DNA from: CAJCIY01 sp964245825
GTDB lineage: Bacteria; Actinomycetota; Actinomycetes; Mycobacteriales; CAJCIY01
DNA length: 64,000 nucleotides
Direction: 5' to 3'
Assembly (NCBI GenBank): GCA_964245825.1
Contig: CAXTNT010000013.1
Span: 1-64,000 of the forward strand
Numbering within the stretch: the first letter of the stretch is position 1; every line of letters begins with the position of its first letter. Below are positions 25,050 to 35,833 of this stretch, piece after piece. The translations under genes and the position numbers were made by a program. The notes under the pieces are model-generated. The model made no database searches and was not told the origin of the DNA. It saw only the letters and a list, made by a program, of their open reading frames with translations.

Positions 25050-25730
25050 TCAGTCGAAGATCGGGCCCTGCTCGCGACTGCGCTTGAGTTCGTAGAACCC
25101 GGGCGTCGCCGCCACCAGCCGGCAGCCGTCCCAGAGCAGGCCTGCCGCCTCGCCCTTGGGCGCCGGGGTCACCACGGGGCCGAAGAACGACACGCCCTCC
25201 ACGCTGATGACCGGGGTGCCGACGTCCTGCCCGACGCGGTCCATCCCGTCGTGGTGGCTCGCCCGCAACGCGTCGTCGTAGTCGGTCGAGTCCGCGGCCG
25301 CCGCCAGCTCGGCGGGCAGTCCCACCTCGGCCAAGGCGGCGGCGATCATCTCGGGGCCCCCCTCCTTGCCGAGGTGGATCCGCGTGCCCATGGCCGTGTA
25401 GAGCGGCAGCAGGACCTCCTCGCCGTGCTGCTGCGCCGCGGCGATGCAGACCCGCACGGGTCCCCAGGCCTTGATCATCATCTCGGCGTACTCCGGCGGC
25501 AGGTCACGGCCCTCGTTCAGCACCGCGAGGCTCATGACGTGCCAGTGGACGTCGACCTCGCGGACCTGCTCGACCGCCAGCATCCAGCGCGAGGTCATCC
25601 ACGCCCACGGGCACAGCGGGTCGAACCAGAAGTCGGCGCGGCTGCGCTCGGCGCCGGCCGCGACCAGGGCGGGCTCGACGGCGAGCTCGAGCTCGGGTAC
25701 GACGGGGGCGGTCAGCGTCTGTGCGGTCAC
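25050..25730 (-). CDS. Mycothiol-dependent nitroreductase, Rv2466c/DsbA-like family
   Basis: The 226-residue thioredoxin-fold protein belongs to the Rv2466c family, which uses mycothiol to reduce nitro compounds and is induced by oxidative stress. The active-site loop reads 'FDPLCPWAW', with Cys40 but Ala where the second Cys of a CPWC motif would be. Towards the C-terminus 'VGTPVISVEGVSFFGPV' forms the cis-Pro loop. The N-terminus is about 25 residues longer than the core. The start is GTG with AGGAG upstream. Its position between rpiB and pepN is the same as in M. tuberculosis. Confidence 0.88.
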   Translation of the reverse strand: MTAQTLTAPVVPELELAVEPALVAAGAERSRADFWFDPLCPWAWMTSRWMLAVEQVREVDVHWHVMSLAVLNEGRDLPPEYAEMMIKAWGPVRVCIAAAQQHGEEVLLPLYTAMGTRIHLGKEGGPEMIAAALAEVGLPAELAAAADSTDYDDALRASHHDGMDRVGQDVGTPVISVEGVSFFGPVVTPAPKGEAAGLLWDGCRLVAATPGFYELKRSREQGPIFD

Positions 25731-25781
25731 GGGCTTCTCCTGACGGACGGTCTGGGTCGCGGCGGCTGCTCTTCCGCCGCC

Positions 25782-25808
25782 AACCGCGCCCGCCGCCTCC
25801 CTCTTCCC
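25782..25808 (-). promoter_or_regulatory. Candidate SigH/SigR-type promoter of the nitroreductase gene
   Basis: On the minus strand GGGAAG (25808-25803) and GTT (25784-25782) are 18 bases apart, one base off the GGGAAT-N18-GTT pattern of the thiol-oxidation sigma factors. It lies 52 bases upstream of the start codon. Rv2466c is a known SigH target, which makes this plausible, but the match is imperfect. Confidence 0.3.
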
Positions 25809-25858
25809 GACGTCCTGTACGCCGCATCGCCCCGGGCTCCGTCTGCGACACTCGATCG

Positions 25859-28402
<2,544 letters not shown>

Positions 28403-28404
28403 GC

Positions 28405-28836
28405 TCAGCGGCGGGTGACCGTCGAGGAGGTCGGGGTCGGTCTGCCCCGCTCGCGGGCGGTCGGGGCGGCGGCGTCGCCGAGCATCCGCAGCCCGGTCAC
28501 GATGCCGCCGACGAGGTCGCCAGCACCGAAGCTGGTGGTCATCGACAGGGTGGCCAGGGCGCACGACTCGTCGGTGAGGCGGAGTCGGGCCGCGGCGTCG
28601 GTACGGACGACGGTGTGCCGGCGGCCAGGGTCGACGACCAGCAGCACGACGCCGCGGTGGTGGGGGGGCAACTCGCCCAGCGCCGCGTCGGCGAACGCCG
28701 CTGTGTCGGCTCCGTCGGTGGTTCCCACGTACACCGACGCGGCCATTCCGGTCTGCCGCTCGAAACCGTCGACCGCGACGTCGATCCGCTGCCGGGCTAC
28801 GAACGAGAACGCCTCACCAGCTGCCACTGGCACCAC
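28405..28836 (-). CDS. DUF5130 family protein (Rv2468c-like)
   Basis: The 143-residue protein matches the DUF5130 layout: an N-terminal helix ('VARQRIDVAVDGFERQTGMAASVYVG'), a central 'HHRGVVLLVVDPGRRHTVVRT' strand pair and the conserved 'LTDESCALATLSMTTSFGAGDLVGGIVTGLRML'. The fold resembles TPM/DUF5130 proteins, but no function is established. The start is one of two consecutive GTG codons (28836, 28833), overlapping the end of the upstream membrane-protein gene. It converges on pepN with a two-base gap, again as in mycobacteria. Confidence 0.82.
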   Translation of the reverse strand: MVPVAAGEAFSFVARQRIDVAVDGFERQTGMAASVYVGTTDGADTAAFADAALGELPPHHRGVVLLVVDPGRRHTVVRTDAAARLRLTDESCALATLSMTTSFGAGDLVGGIVTGLRMLGDAAAPTARERGRPTPTSSTVTRR

Positions 28837-29329
28837 CCGTGCGGCCGGCGTCGTCGGGCCGGTGCGGGGAGTCGGACGCACCGCGGGGCGCGTCGCTGGC
28901 CGGGTTGCTGTGCCCGGCGTCGTGGGCACCGTCCATGACCGGCATGGTCTGCCCGTCCTCCCGCCCGCCGTCGCCGAGCGCGAGCGGACCGCCGGTCGCC
29001 TGCCGGGGCTGCAGCCCACTCCAGCTCGGGGCGGCCGTCCAGTCCCGGCCCGGTCGGTAGCGCTGCGCCTTGGGCGCCGAGCCGGGCCGCATCACGACGA
29101 GCGCCACCAGCAGGAACACTCCGACCGGGGCCACACCGAAGATCAGGATGCCGTCGACGACGGTGAAGGTGCCGGCGTGGCCGGGCAGGTCGTCGGTGGG
29201 CGCGGCCGAGGCGAGGGCCGGCAGCCAACTCAGCATCAGCAGCGGCAGGCCGATGGCGAGGGCACGGAGCCGTCGACGCCCAGCCGGATGGCGGGTGAAC
29301 TCGGGGCGGCCTGGGCGGGCGCTGGTCAC
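28814..29329 (-). CDS. Small membrane protein of unknown function
   Basis: The 171-residue protein has two hydrophobic helices: about residues 20-40 ('LRALAIGLPLLMLSWLPALASA', signal-like with an Ala-x-Ala end) and about 55-75 ('VVDGILIFGVAPVGVFLLVALVVM'). A basic then Gly/Asp/Ser-rich cytoplasmic tail of about 90 residues follows. GTG 29329 was chosen because the frame further upstream encodes an Arg-rich, non-coding-like stretch. It overlaps the DUF5130 gene, so the two may be cotranscribed. I do not recognise the family. Confidence 0.7.
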   Translation of the reverse strand: MTSARPGRPEFTRHPAGRRRLRALAIGLPLLMLSWLPALASAAPTDDLPGHAGTFTVVDGILIFGVAPVGVFLLVALVVMRPGSAPKAQRYRPGRDWTAAPSWSGLQPRQATGGPLALGDGGREDGQTMPVMDGAHDAGHSNPASDAPRGASDSPHRPDDAGRTGGASGSW

Positions 29330-29632
29330 GCGGCGACGATAGCCGAGGCGTGGCCGTTGGCGCCCGTCGGCGCGGACCCCGCGGGCGGGAGCGGGGACCG
29401 GCAGGCGAGTGCGAGGGGCGGGTCGAAAGGGGGACCACCTGGCGGATGCGAACGGGGGTGCGAAAGGCGGCGTGCCGACCCCCGGCCGGCACGCCGCCCT
29501 GCATCTGCCGAGTGTTCGGCACGGGGCGCCGCTGCGCAGCCGCCGAGGAGCGCAACCTTGACCGCGCGTCAGGACCAACGCGCCGCGCGTCAGGACCAAC
29601 CCGGCGGGCCTGCGGACCGGCCGGGTAGGGCG
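29330..29632. other. Intergenic region with terminator-like hairpin and short direct repeats
   Basis: There is no gene in this 303-base gap. It holds a perfect 12-bp stem (GGCGGCGTGCCG 29466-29477 with CGGCACGCCGCC 29487-29498) followed on the minus strand by TTT, placing a plausible terminator about 135 bases after the amidase stop. It also holds an 18-base direct repeat (29562-29579 and 29583-29600, each reading CCGCGCGTCAGGACCAAC). Confidence 0.6.
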
Positions 29633-31051
29633 TCAGGCCCAGCAGGGTGGGCGGAAACCGGCCCATGGCCGCGCCGACTCGAGCTGCGCGGAGAGCCGGA
29701 TCAGCGTCGCCTCGTCCGCGCTCCGCCCGACCAGCTGCACACCGACCGGCAGGCCGGCCGCCGTCCGGTGCAGCGGCAGGCTCACCGCCGGCTGCCCGGT
29801 CATGTTGTAGATCGCCGTGTACGGGGTGAACGCGCCCTGCGCGGCGAAGTCCGCCTGCGGGTCGGCGTCGTTCCGCAGGCCGCCGACGAGCGCAGGAAGC
29901 TGCGCGAGCGTCGGCGTCAGCACCGCGTCGTAGGCCCAGGTGGCGGCGAGGTGGGCCCGGGCGACGACCTGGAGCGCGCCGGCGGCCTGCAGGTATTCGA
30001 AGCCGGAGTACCCCCGGCCCCGCTCGCGCAGCCAGCGGGTGAGCGGACGGAGCTCGGACTCGCGCTCGGGCGGGACCGGGATGCTGGCCGCGCCGACCGA
30101 CCACAGCACCACGAACGACGCGTACAACTCGCCCAGCGCCGGCGTGGGCACGTCGACCACCTCGTGGCCCAGGTCGGCGAGCAGCTGCGAGGCCTCCTCC
30201 CACGCGGCGACGCAGGCGGGGTCGACCGGGGCGCCCAGGATGTTGTCCACGTACCGGCCGATGCGCAGGCGACCGGGGTCTCGGCCGACCTGGCCGCCGA
30301 ACGTCTCCCCGGCCGGCAACGGCGGGGCCCAGCTCGGGTCGCCCGGCTGGGGCACGGCGAGCGCGTCCAGCATCGCCGCGGCGTCGGCGACGGTGCGCGC
30401 GATCGGTCCGCAGCCGGACAGGCCGCTGGTGTCGTTGCCGAGCGGGCCGTTGCTGACGCGACCGCGGCCGGGCTTGATCCCGTACAGGCCGCAGACGCTC
30501 GAGGGGATGCGGATGCTGCCGCCGCCGTCGCTGCCCTGGGCGAACGGCACCAGGCCGCCGGCCACCGCCGCACCTGCCCCGCCGGAGGAGCCACCGGCGC
30601 TGCGGGTGAGGTCCCAGGGGGTACGGGCGGGCGGCGCCACCTCGGGCTCGGTGTAGCAGGGCAGCCCGAACTCGGGCGTGTTGGTCTTGCCGAGACTGAT
30701 CGTGCCGGCGGCCCGGAGCAGCGTCACGACGTGGTCGTCGACGTCCGGGACGCGGTCGGCGAACAGGGCGCTGCCCGACGTCGTACGCACGCCGGCGGTG
30801 AAGTTCAGGTCTTTGATCGCGGTCGGTACGCCCAGCAGCGGCGGCAGGTCACCACCGGCGGCCACCTGCGCCTCGGCGGCGCGGGCCTGGGTCAGCGCCG
30901 AGTCCGCGGTGACGGTGACGAACGCGCCGAGATCGTCGGACAGGCGCTCGATGCGGGCAAGATAGTGCTGGACCAGCTCGACCGGCGAGACCTCGCGGCT
31001 GCGAACGGCCGCGGCCTGCTCGAGTGCGGTCAGGTCGTGCAGGGCGGCCAT
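29633..31051 (-). CDS. Amidase, amidase-signature (AS) family
   Basis: The 472-residue AS hydrolase has the catalytic triad visible: Lys80 ('GVPTAIKD'), cis-Ser155 in 'SAGGSSGGAGAA' and nucleophile Ser179 in 'GSDGGGSIRIP'. These enzymes cleave C-N bonds in amides; the acyl specificity is not predictable. Without gatB/gatC neighbours, and with a C-terminal half unlike GatA, it is more likely a stand-alone amidase than a Glu-tRNA amidotransferase subunit. It is monocistronic in appearance, with a hairpin downstream and a dispersed 60-bp element upstream. Confidence 0.9.
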   Translation of the reverse strand: MAALHDLTALEQAAAVRSREVSPVELVQHYLARIERLSDDLGAFVTVTADSALTQARAAEAQVAAGGDLPPLLGVPTAIKDLNFTAGVRTTSGSALFADRVPDVDDHVVTLLRAAGTISLGKTNTPEFGLPCYTEPEVAPPARTPWDLTRSAGGSSGGAGAAVAGGLVPFAQGSDGGGSIRIPSSVCGLYGIKPGRGRVSNGPLGNDTSGLSGCGPIARTVADAAAMLDALAVPQPGDPSWAPPLPAGETFGGQVGRDPGRLRIGRYVDNILGAPVDPACVAAWEEASQLLADLGHEVVDVPTPALGELYASFVVLWSVGAASIPVPPERESELRPLTRWLRERGRGYSGFEYLQAAGALQVVARAHLAATWAYDAVLTPTLAQLPALVGGLRNDADPQADFAAQGAFTPYTAIYNMTGQPAVSLPLHRTAAGLPVGVQLVGRSADEATLIRLSAQLESARPWAGFRPPCWA

Positions 31052-31097
31052 GCCGCCGGACCGTACGCCCGCCGCGCCTCAGCCATCGACCTCGTGG

Positions 31098-31157
31098 CCG
31101 AGATGCGGCGTGTTCACCGCGACACGCCGCCCCGTACGAACATTTCCCACATCTCGA
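31098..31157 (-). repeat. 60-bp dispersed element with terminal inverted repeats, copy A
   Basis: This 60-base segment is 51/60 identical without gaps to 44065-44124, which lies on the opposite strand. Its ends are near-inverted repeats of about 10 bases (CGAGATGTGG / CCGCATCTCG on the minus strand, one T-G wobble). Inside it GGCGTGT and ACACGCC form a 7-bp stem. It lies in the 202-base region between the amidase start and the desaturase stop. Sequence similarity to copy B ends sharply at both borders. Confidence 0.85.
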
Positions 31158-31253
31158 CAGCTCGCCGGAGGGGCAGGATCGACAAGCTGGACAGGGGAAT
31201 TGGGGGCGGCATCCCGTACGTCGTGATGGAGTACGTAGGGGGCCGGGGCAACG

Positions 31254-32270
31254 TCAGGCGACGCGCTTGCGGTCCAGCCGCTCCTGCTTCGGCCAGCGGA
31301 CATCGGTCGCCCAGCCTGCCTTCTCGAAGCCCCGGATCAAGCCCGCGGTGAGGTCGATCTGGCCCTTGTCCACCCCGTGCCGGGCGCTGGTCGGGTCGGC
31401 GTGGTGCAGGTTGTGCCAGCTCTCGCCGAACGACACGATGGCCAGCGGCCAGACGTTGGCGGCCTTGTCCCGCGTCGCGAACGGCCGGTCACCGAACACG
31501 TGGCAGACCGAGTTGACCGACCAGGTCACATGGTGCAGCAGGAGGACCCGGACGGCACCGACCCAGAGCAGCGCGGAGAAGGCTCCGACCCAGGACATCG
31601 TCACCAGGCCGCCGATCAGCATCGGCGCTAGGAAGGTGACGACCGTGAACACCGGGAACAGCGCGTGCACGACGCGCAGGTCGCGGTCGGCCACGAGATC
31701 GGGCGCGTACCGCTCCTTCGAGGTCTGCTCCCGGTCGAAGAGCCAGCCCGTGTGCGCCCACCACAGGCCCCTGGTCAGGGCCCGGGGGCCGGTGCCGAAG
31801 CGCCACGGCGAGTGCGGGTCGCCGTCGCGGTCGGAGAACGCGTGGTGCTTGCGGTGGTCGGCGACCCAGCGGATCACGGGGCCCTGCACGGCGAGCGAGC
31901 CGGCGCTGGCGAGGCCGATCTTGAGTGAGCGGTTCGCCTTGAAGCTGCCGTGCGTGAAGAAGCGGTGGTAACCACAGGTGATGCCCAGGCCGCTGACCGC
32001 GTAGAAGGCCAGCCCCAGACCGAGGTCAAGCCAGGTCGGTCCAAACCGGGTGGTACCGGCCAGCACGATGCCGGCGATGAGGGCGAAGAACGGCCCGATG
32101 ACGAAGACGTAGAGCAGGGCCTGCTCCCACCACGGCCGGATGTCCGGCCCCAGCGCCTCCGCGTCGGCGGGCACTCCGCTGCTCCGGCCCGGGACGTCGA
32201 GGAGCGTCGCGGCGGCTGGGTCGAGGGCCGGGTCGAGCTCGGGGGTCTGCTCGGGTGCGGTGATGGTCAC
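31254..32270 (-). CDS. Acyl-CoA delta-9 desaturase
   Basis: The 338-residue di-iron membrane enzyme introduces a cis double bond into fatty acyl-CoA. All three histidine boxes are present: HRFFTH (102-107), HRKHH (139-143) and HNLHH (286-290). There are four main membrane spans. The GTG start has GAGGAG just upstream; the frame extends far beyond it without similarity. It is divergent from a PucR-type regulator, an arrangement that suggests control of membrane unsaturation by that regulator. The electron donor (a ferredoxin reductase or similar) is not nearby. Confidence 0.94.
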   Translation of the reverse strand: MTITAPEQTPELDPALDPAAATLLDVPGRSSGVPADAEALGPDIRPWWEQALLYVFVIGPFFALIAGIVLAGTTRFGPTWLDLGLGLAFYAVSGLGITCGYHRFFTHGSFKANRSLKIGLASAGSLAVQGPVIRWVADHRKHHAFSDRDGDPHSPWRFGTGPRALTRGLWWAHTGWLFDREQTSKERYAPDLVADRDLRVVHALFPVFTVVTFLAPMLIGGLVTMSWVGAFSALLWVGAVRVLLLHHVTWSVNSVCHVFGDRPFATRDKAANVWPLAIVSFGESWHNLHHADPTSARHGVDKGQIDLTAGLIRGFEKAGWATDVRWPKQERLDRKRVA

Positions 32271-32405
32271 GCGGATCTCCTCGCCGGGCGGGCGTACGTG
32301 GTCATGCTCTGATGTTCGTCGGCCGGAACCGGGCGGATCTAGACCCGCAGGCAACGCATCCACCGCAGAATTTGTACGCTGGTGACAACTTCGCGGAGGT
32401 GTGGG

Positions 32406-33575
32406 GTGGAGCTTCGGCCGGAACGTGAGCCCGACCCACGATGGGCGGTCCTGCCCCCGTCGCTCGCACCCGTCCTGGTCGGCTCCCTCGACGAGGTCGC
32501 CGACCGGATGATCGAGACGCTGCGCACCGAGGTGCCGCTCTACCGGCGCCCACTCGAGGGCTCCTTCGGCGCCGGCCTCCGGCTGGGCGTGACGGAGGCA
32601 CTCCGCCAGTTCTGCGTGATGGTCTCCACCGGTGGCCACGGCGAGACCGGCGGGGTGGGGGTGTACGAGGAGCTCGGCGCCGGCGAGCTCCGGCAGGGCC
32701 GCCCGCTGGAGGCGCTGCTCGCTGCCTACCGGGTCGGTGCGCGCGTCGCCTGGCGCTCGTTCGCGACCGTCGGCGCAGCCGCCGGCCTGGACACCGACCA
32801 GCTGATCACGCTCGCGGAGCTCGTGTTCGCGCACATCGACGCGCTCTCGGCAGCCTCCGCGCGGGGATACGCCGAGCAGCAGAGCCAGCTGGCGGGCGAG
32901 CGCGACCGTGCCCGGCAGACGCTGCTCAGCCTGCTGCTCGCCCCTGCCGTCGACCTCGAGTCCGTCGCGGCGGCTGCGCAGCCAGCCGCCTGGCGCCTGC
33001 CGACGCGGCTGCGGGCGGTGGTCGCGCCGGTCGGGGCGCCGCTGGGGGTACGGCTGGGAGGTCGCACGCTCGTCCGTGACACCGACCCCGTGATCTCCAT
33101 CGTGGGTGATCCGCCGCCGGCCGAGCAGCTGCTGGCTGCGCTGGCCGGGACGGGTGCGGTGCTGGGCCCGCTGCGCCCCCTGGACGGCGCCGCCACCTCG
33201 CGCGACCGGGCGCTGGCGCTGCTCGCCCGGCGGACGTCGCTCGAGCTTGGCCTCGAGGTCCCGGTCGACAGCGACGAACACCTGCTGCCGCTGGTGCTGC
33301 ACGCGGACGACAACGCAGCGCGCGACCTGGCCGACCGGGTGCTGGCGCCGCTGGCCGACCAGCCGCCCGCGACGCGGGAGCGGCTCGCGGCGACGCTGCG
33401 GGTCTGGCTCCGGCACGGCGGCGAGACGGCCGGCACGGCCGAGGATCTCCACGTACACCCGCAGACCGTGCGCTACCGACTGGGGCGGCTTCGCGAGCTG
33501 TTCGGCGAGGCCGTCGACGACCCCGCTGCCCGGCTCGGCCTGCTGGTGGCGCTGGAGGTGCGGACGACCGGGTGA
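32406..33575 (+). CDS. PucR-family transcriptional regulator
   Basis: The 389-residue regulator has a C-terminal PucR/CdaR-type helix-turn-helix ('TAEDLHVHPQTVRYRLGRLRELF'). The N-terminal half is helical and resembles the RsbT-co-antagonist-like domain seen in actinobacterial PucR relatives ('LLAAYRVGARVAWRSFATVG'). GTG 32406 has GGAGG six bases upstream and is preferred to the in-frame GTG at 32382. It is divergent from the desaturase; the 135-base interval contains TTGT-N9-ACAA at 32371-32387, which could be an operator. The ligand is unknown. Confidence 0.88.
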   Translation: MELRPEREPDPRWAVLPPSLAPVLVGSLDEVADRMIETLRTEVPLYRRPLEGSFGAGLRLGVTEALRQFCVMVSTGGHGETGGVGVYEELGAGELRQGRPLEALLAAYRVGARVAWRSFATVGAAAGLDTDQLITLAELVFAHIDALSAASARGYAEQQSQLAGERDRARQTLLSLLLAPAVDLESVAAAAQPAAWRLPTRLRAVVAPVGAPLGVRLGGRTLVRDTDPVISIVGDPPPAEQLLAALAGTGAVLGPLRPLDGAATSRDRALALLARRTSLELGLEVPVDSDEHLLPLVLHADDNAARDLADRVLAPLADQPPATRERLAATLRVWLRHGGETAGTAEDLHVHPQTVRYRLGRLRELFGEAVDDPAARLGLLVALEVRTTG

Positions 33576-33576
33576 C

Positions 33577-34098
33577 TCAACCGGTCGCCGCGGCCTGCTC
33601 GTCGGGCGCCGCGGCCAGGAACGGCAGCCAGCAGGGGTCGAGCCGGCGGCTGCCCAGGATCCGCCAGGCCGCCCCGGTCGGCGCGCGGGGCGGGCGGGGC
33701 AGCCGCCACCCCAGCTCGTGCAACGGCCGGTCGGCCTTGGCGTGATTGCACCGCCCGCAGGCGGCGACGACGTTCTCCCAGCTGTGGCCGCCACCGCGGG
33801 CCTTGGGCACGACGTGGTCGAGGCTGGTCGCGGTCGCACCGCAGTAGACGCAGCGATGGCTGTCGCGGGCGAGCACGCCCTTGCGGGTGATCGGCACCAC
33901 GGCGCGGTAGGGCACCCGAACGAAGCGGGAGAGCCGCACGACCGCCGGGACGGCCACCGCGGTGTGCTCCGCGTGCATGACGACCGACGAGTCCTCGACT
34001 GCGACCGCCTTCGCCGTGATCACCAGTACCAGCGCGCGCCGCGACGGCACCACGCACAACGGCTCGTACGTGGCGTTGAGCACCAGAGCGTCGGACAC
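33577..34098 (-). CDS. HNH endonuclease family protein
   Basis: The 173-residue HNH nuclease has a zinc-binding CVYCG pair near residue 85, 'SLDHVVPKARGGGHSWENVVAACGRCNHAKADR' as the HNH core, and a C-terminal Cys pair. It belongs to the common actinobacterial HNH group that starts 'ALVLNATYEPLCVVPSRRALVLV'; the cellular substrate of that group is not known. The GTG start has GGGAGG upstream. It converges on the PucR gene with no gap and is not in a phage-like setting. Confidence 0.9.
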   Translation of the reverse strand: MSDALVLNATYEPLCVVPSRRALVLVITAKAVAVEDSSVVMHAEHTAVAVPAVVRLSRFVRVPYRAVVPITRKGVLARDSHRCVYCGATATSLDHVVPKARGGGHSWENVVAACGRCNHAKADRPLHELGWRLPRPPRAPTGAAWRILGSRRLDPCWLPFLAAAPDEQAAATG

Positions 34099-34273
34099 GC
34101 GGCCTCCCGGACCTGCCTCCGGAGTCCGGGCACCCGGCTGGCGACCGGGACGGCGGGGCGGCCGCGCCCATTCTGCGCCGGGGCGAGCGCGTCTGGCGAG
34201 AACCAATCGCCGGACGAACCTCCGGATCGGGCTCCAGGCGTAGGCGCGGGCAGGCGCGGGCAGATCCCGGCGC

Positions 34274-35764
34274 ATGGTGCGAAGAGTCCTCGTCACGGGT
34301 GCCACCGGGTACATCGGCGGCCGACTGGTGCCTCGACTGCTCGAGGCGGGGTACGCCGTCCGCTGCCTGACCCGCGACCCGGGGAAGCTGCGCGACGTGC
34401 CGTGGGCCGACCAGGTCGAGTTGGCGCGGGGGGATGCGGGCGACGCCGGTGCGCTCGCGCCGGCGATGGCGGGGGTCGAGGTCGCGTACTACCTGATCCA
34501 CGCCATCGGGGCCGGCGACTTCGAGCTCAAGGACCGCGAGACCGCCACCACGTTCGCGGCCTCGGCCACAGCGGCCGGCGCGGCACGGATCGTCTACCTC
34601 GGCGGGATGGCGCCGGAGCACGAACGGCTCTCCACCCACCTGCGCTCCCGGCAGGAGGTCGGCCAGATCCTGCTCGACTCGGGTGTCCCGACCGCGGTGC
34701 TGCAGGCCGCGGTCATCGTCGGCTCGGGCGGCGCGTCCTTCGAGATGCTGCGGTACCTCACCGAGCGGCTGCCGGCGATGGTCACGCCCACCTGGGTCCA
34801 GACCCGCATCCAGCCGATCGCCGTCCGCGACGTCCTGCGCTACCTCGTCGGTGCGGCGGAGCTGCCCGCCGAGGTGAGCCGCCGCTTCGACATCGGCGGC
34901 CCGGACGTCGTCACGTACGAGCAGATGATGCAGACGTACGCCGAGGTGGCAGGCCTGCACAAGCGCCTCATCGTGCGGGTCCCGATCCTGTCGCCGCGGA
35001 TCTCCGCGCACTGGGTCAACGTCATCACGCCGGTGCCGCGCTCGATCGCGGCGCCGCTGGTCGAGTCGCTCGTGAACGAGGTGGTGGCACACGACCACGA
35101 CATCGCGGCCTACATCCCCGACCCGCCGGAGGGGCTGCTGCCGCTGGCCGACGCGATCCGGCTGGCGATCAAGCGGGTACGCGAGGCGGACGTCGAGACC
35201 TCCTGGTCGGGAGCGTCGTGGAGCCTCTCGCCCTCTGACCCGCTGCCCTCGGACCCGGACTGGGCCGGCGGCTCGCTCTACGTCGACGAGCGGGACGAAC
35301 TGGTCGACGCAACGCCGGCCCAGCTGTGGGCGGTCATCGAGGGCATCGGCGGCCAGAACGGCTGGTACTCCTGGCCGCTTGCCTGGTCGGTGCGCGGCTG
35401 GTTGGACAAGCTCACCGGCGGTGTGGGGCTGTCCCGTGGACGGCGCGACCCGCGGCACCTGCGTGCGGGCGACGTGCTGGACTGGTGGCGGGTCGAGGAC
35501 ATCACCCGCGGGCGGCTGCTGCGCCTGCGGGCGGAGATGAAGGTGCCCGGCCGCGCCTGGCTCGAGCTGTGCGTCCGAACCGAGGATGACGGCACGCATT
35601 ACTTCCAGCGGGCGATCTTCCACCCCCGAGGCTTGGCGGGCCAGGCGTACTGGTGGACGATCAAGCCGTTCCACGGCGTGATCTTCGGCGGCATGCTGCG
35701 CAACATCGCCATCGCGGCGAAGCGGACACCCGACGACGACGGGTCGGAGCGGATCGCGGCCTGA
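34274..35764 (+). CDS. NmrA-like SDR fused to DUF2867/SRPBCC domain
   Basis: The 496-residue two-domain protein has an N-terminal atypical SDR with Rossmann motif 'VTGATGYIGGRLV' (about residues 7-19), suggesting NAD(P) binding for sensing or reduction. The C-terminal DUF2867 domain (about 330-480, 'SLYVDERDELVDATPAQLWAVI' through 'YWWTIKPFHGVIFGGMLRNIA') has an SRPBCC-like fold. This fusion is common in actinobacteria, but its substrate is unknown. It is monocistronic, convergent with the LLM gene across a small tandem repeat. Confidence 0.88.
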   Translation: MVRRVLVTGATGYIGGRLVPRLLEAGYAVRCLTRDPGKLRDVPWADQVELARGDAGDAGALAPAMAGVEVAYYLIHAIGAGDFELKDRETATTFAASATAAGAARIVYLGGMAPEHERLSTHLRSRQEVGQILLDSGVPTAVLQAAVIVGSGGASFEMLRYLTERLPAMVTPTWVQTRIQPIAVRDVLRYLVGAAELPAEVSRRFDIGGPDVVTYEQMMQTYAEVAGLHKRLIVRVPILSPRISAHWVNVITPVPRSIAAPLVESLVNEVVAHDHDIAAYIPDPPEGLLPLADAIRLAIKRVREADVETSWSGASWSLSPSDPLPSDPDWAGGSLYVDERDELVDATPAQLWAVIEGIGGQNGWYSWPLAWSVRGWLDKLTGGVGLSRGRRDPRHLRAGDVLDWWRVEDITRGRLLRLRAEMKVPGRAWLELCVRTEDDGTHYFQRAIFHPRGLAGQAYWWTIKPFHGVIFGGMLRNIAIAAKRTPDDDGSERIAA

Positions 35765-35768
35765 GGTC

Positions 35769-35833
35769 CTGCACAGGCAGCGGCCTGACGTCTACACAGG
35801 CAGCGGCTTGCCGTCCTACACAGGCAGCGGCTG
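35769..35833. repeat. Three 23/24-bp tandem units overlapping the LLM gene 3' end
   Basis: Units start at 35769, 35792 and 35816 and share the core ACAGGCAGCGGC. The third unit encodes the stop and last residues (PLPV) of the LLM oxidoreductase on the minus strand. The other two follow its stop codon and could have arisen by duplication of the gene end. Convergent transcription meets here. Confidence 0.85.

Noticed and set aside
29633..31051. Glu-tRNA(Gln) amidotransferase subunit A
   Set aside because: There are no gatB or gatC neighbours and the C-terminal half does not resemble GatA; a stand-alone amidase is the safer call.
33577..34098. Phage or restriction-system HNH nuclease
   Set aside because: It belongs to a common chromosomal actinobacterial HNH group and no phage, methylase or specificity gene is adjacent.
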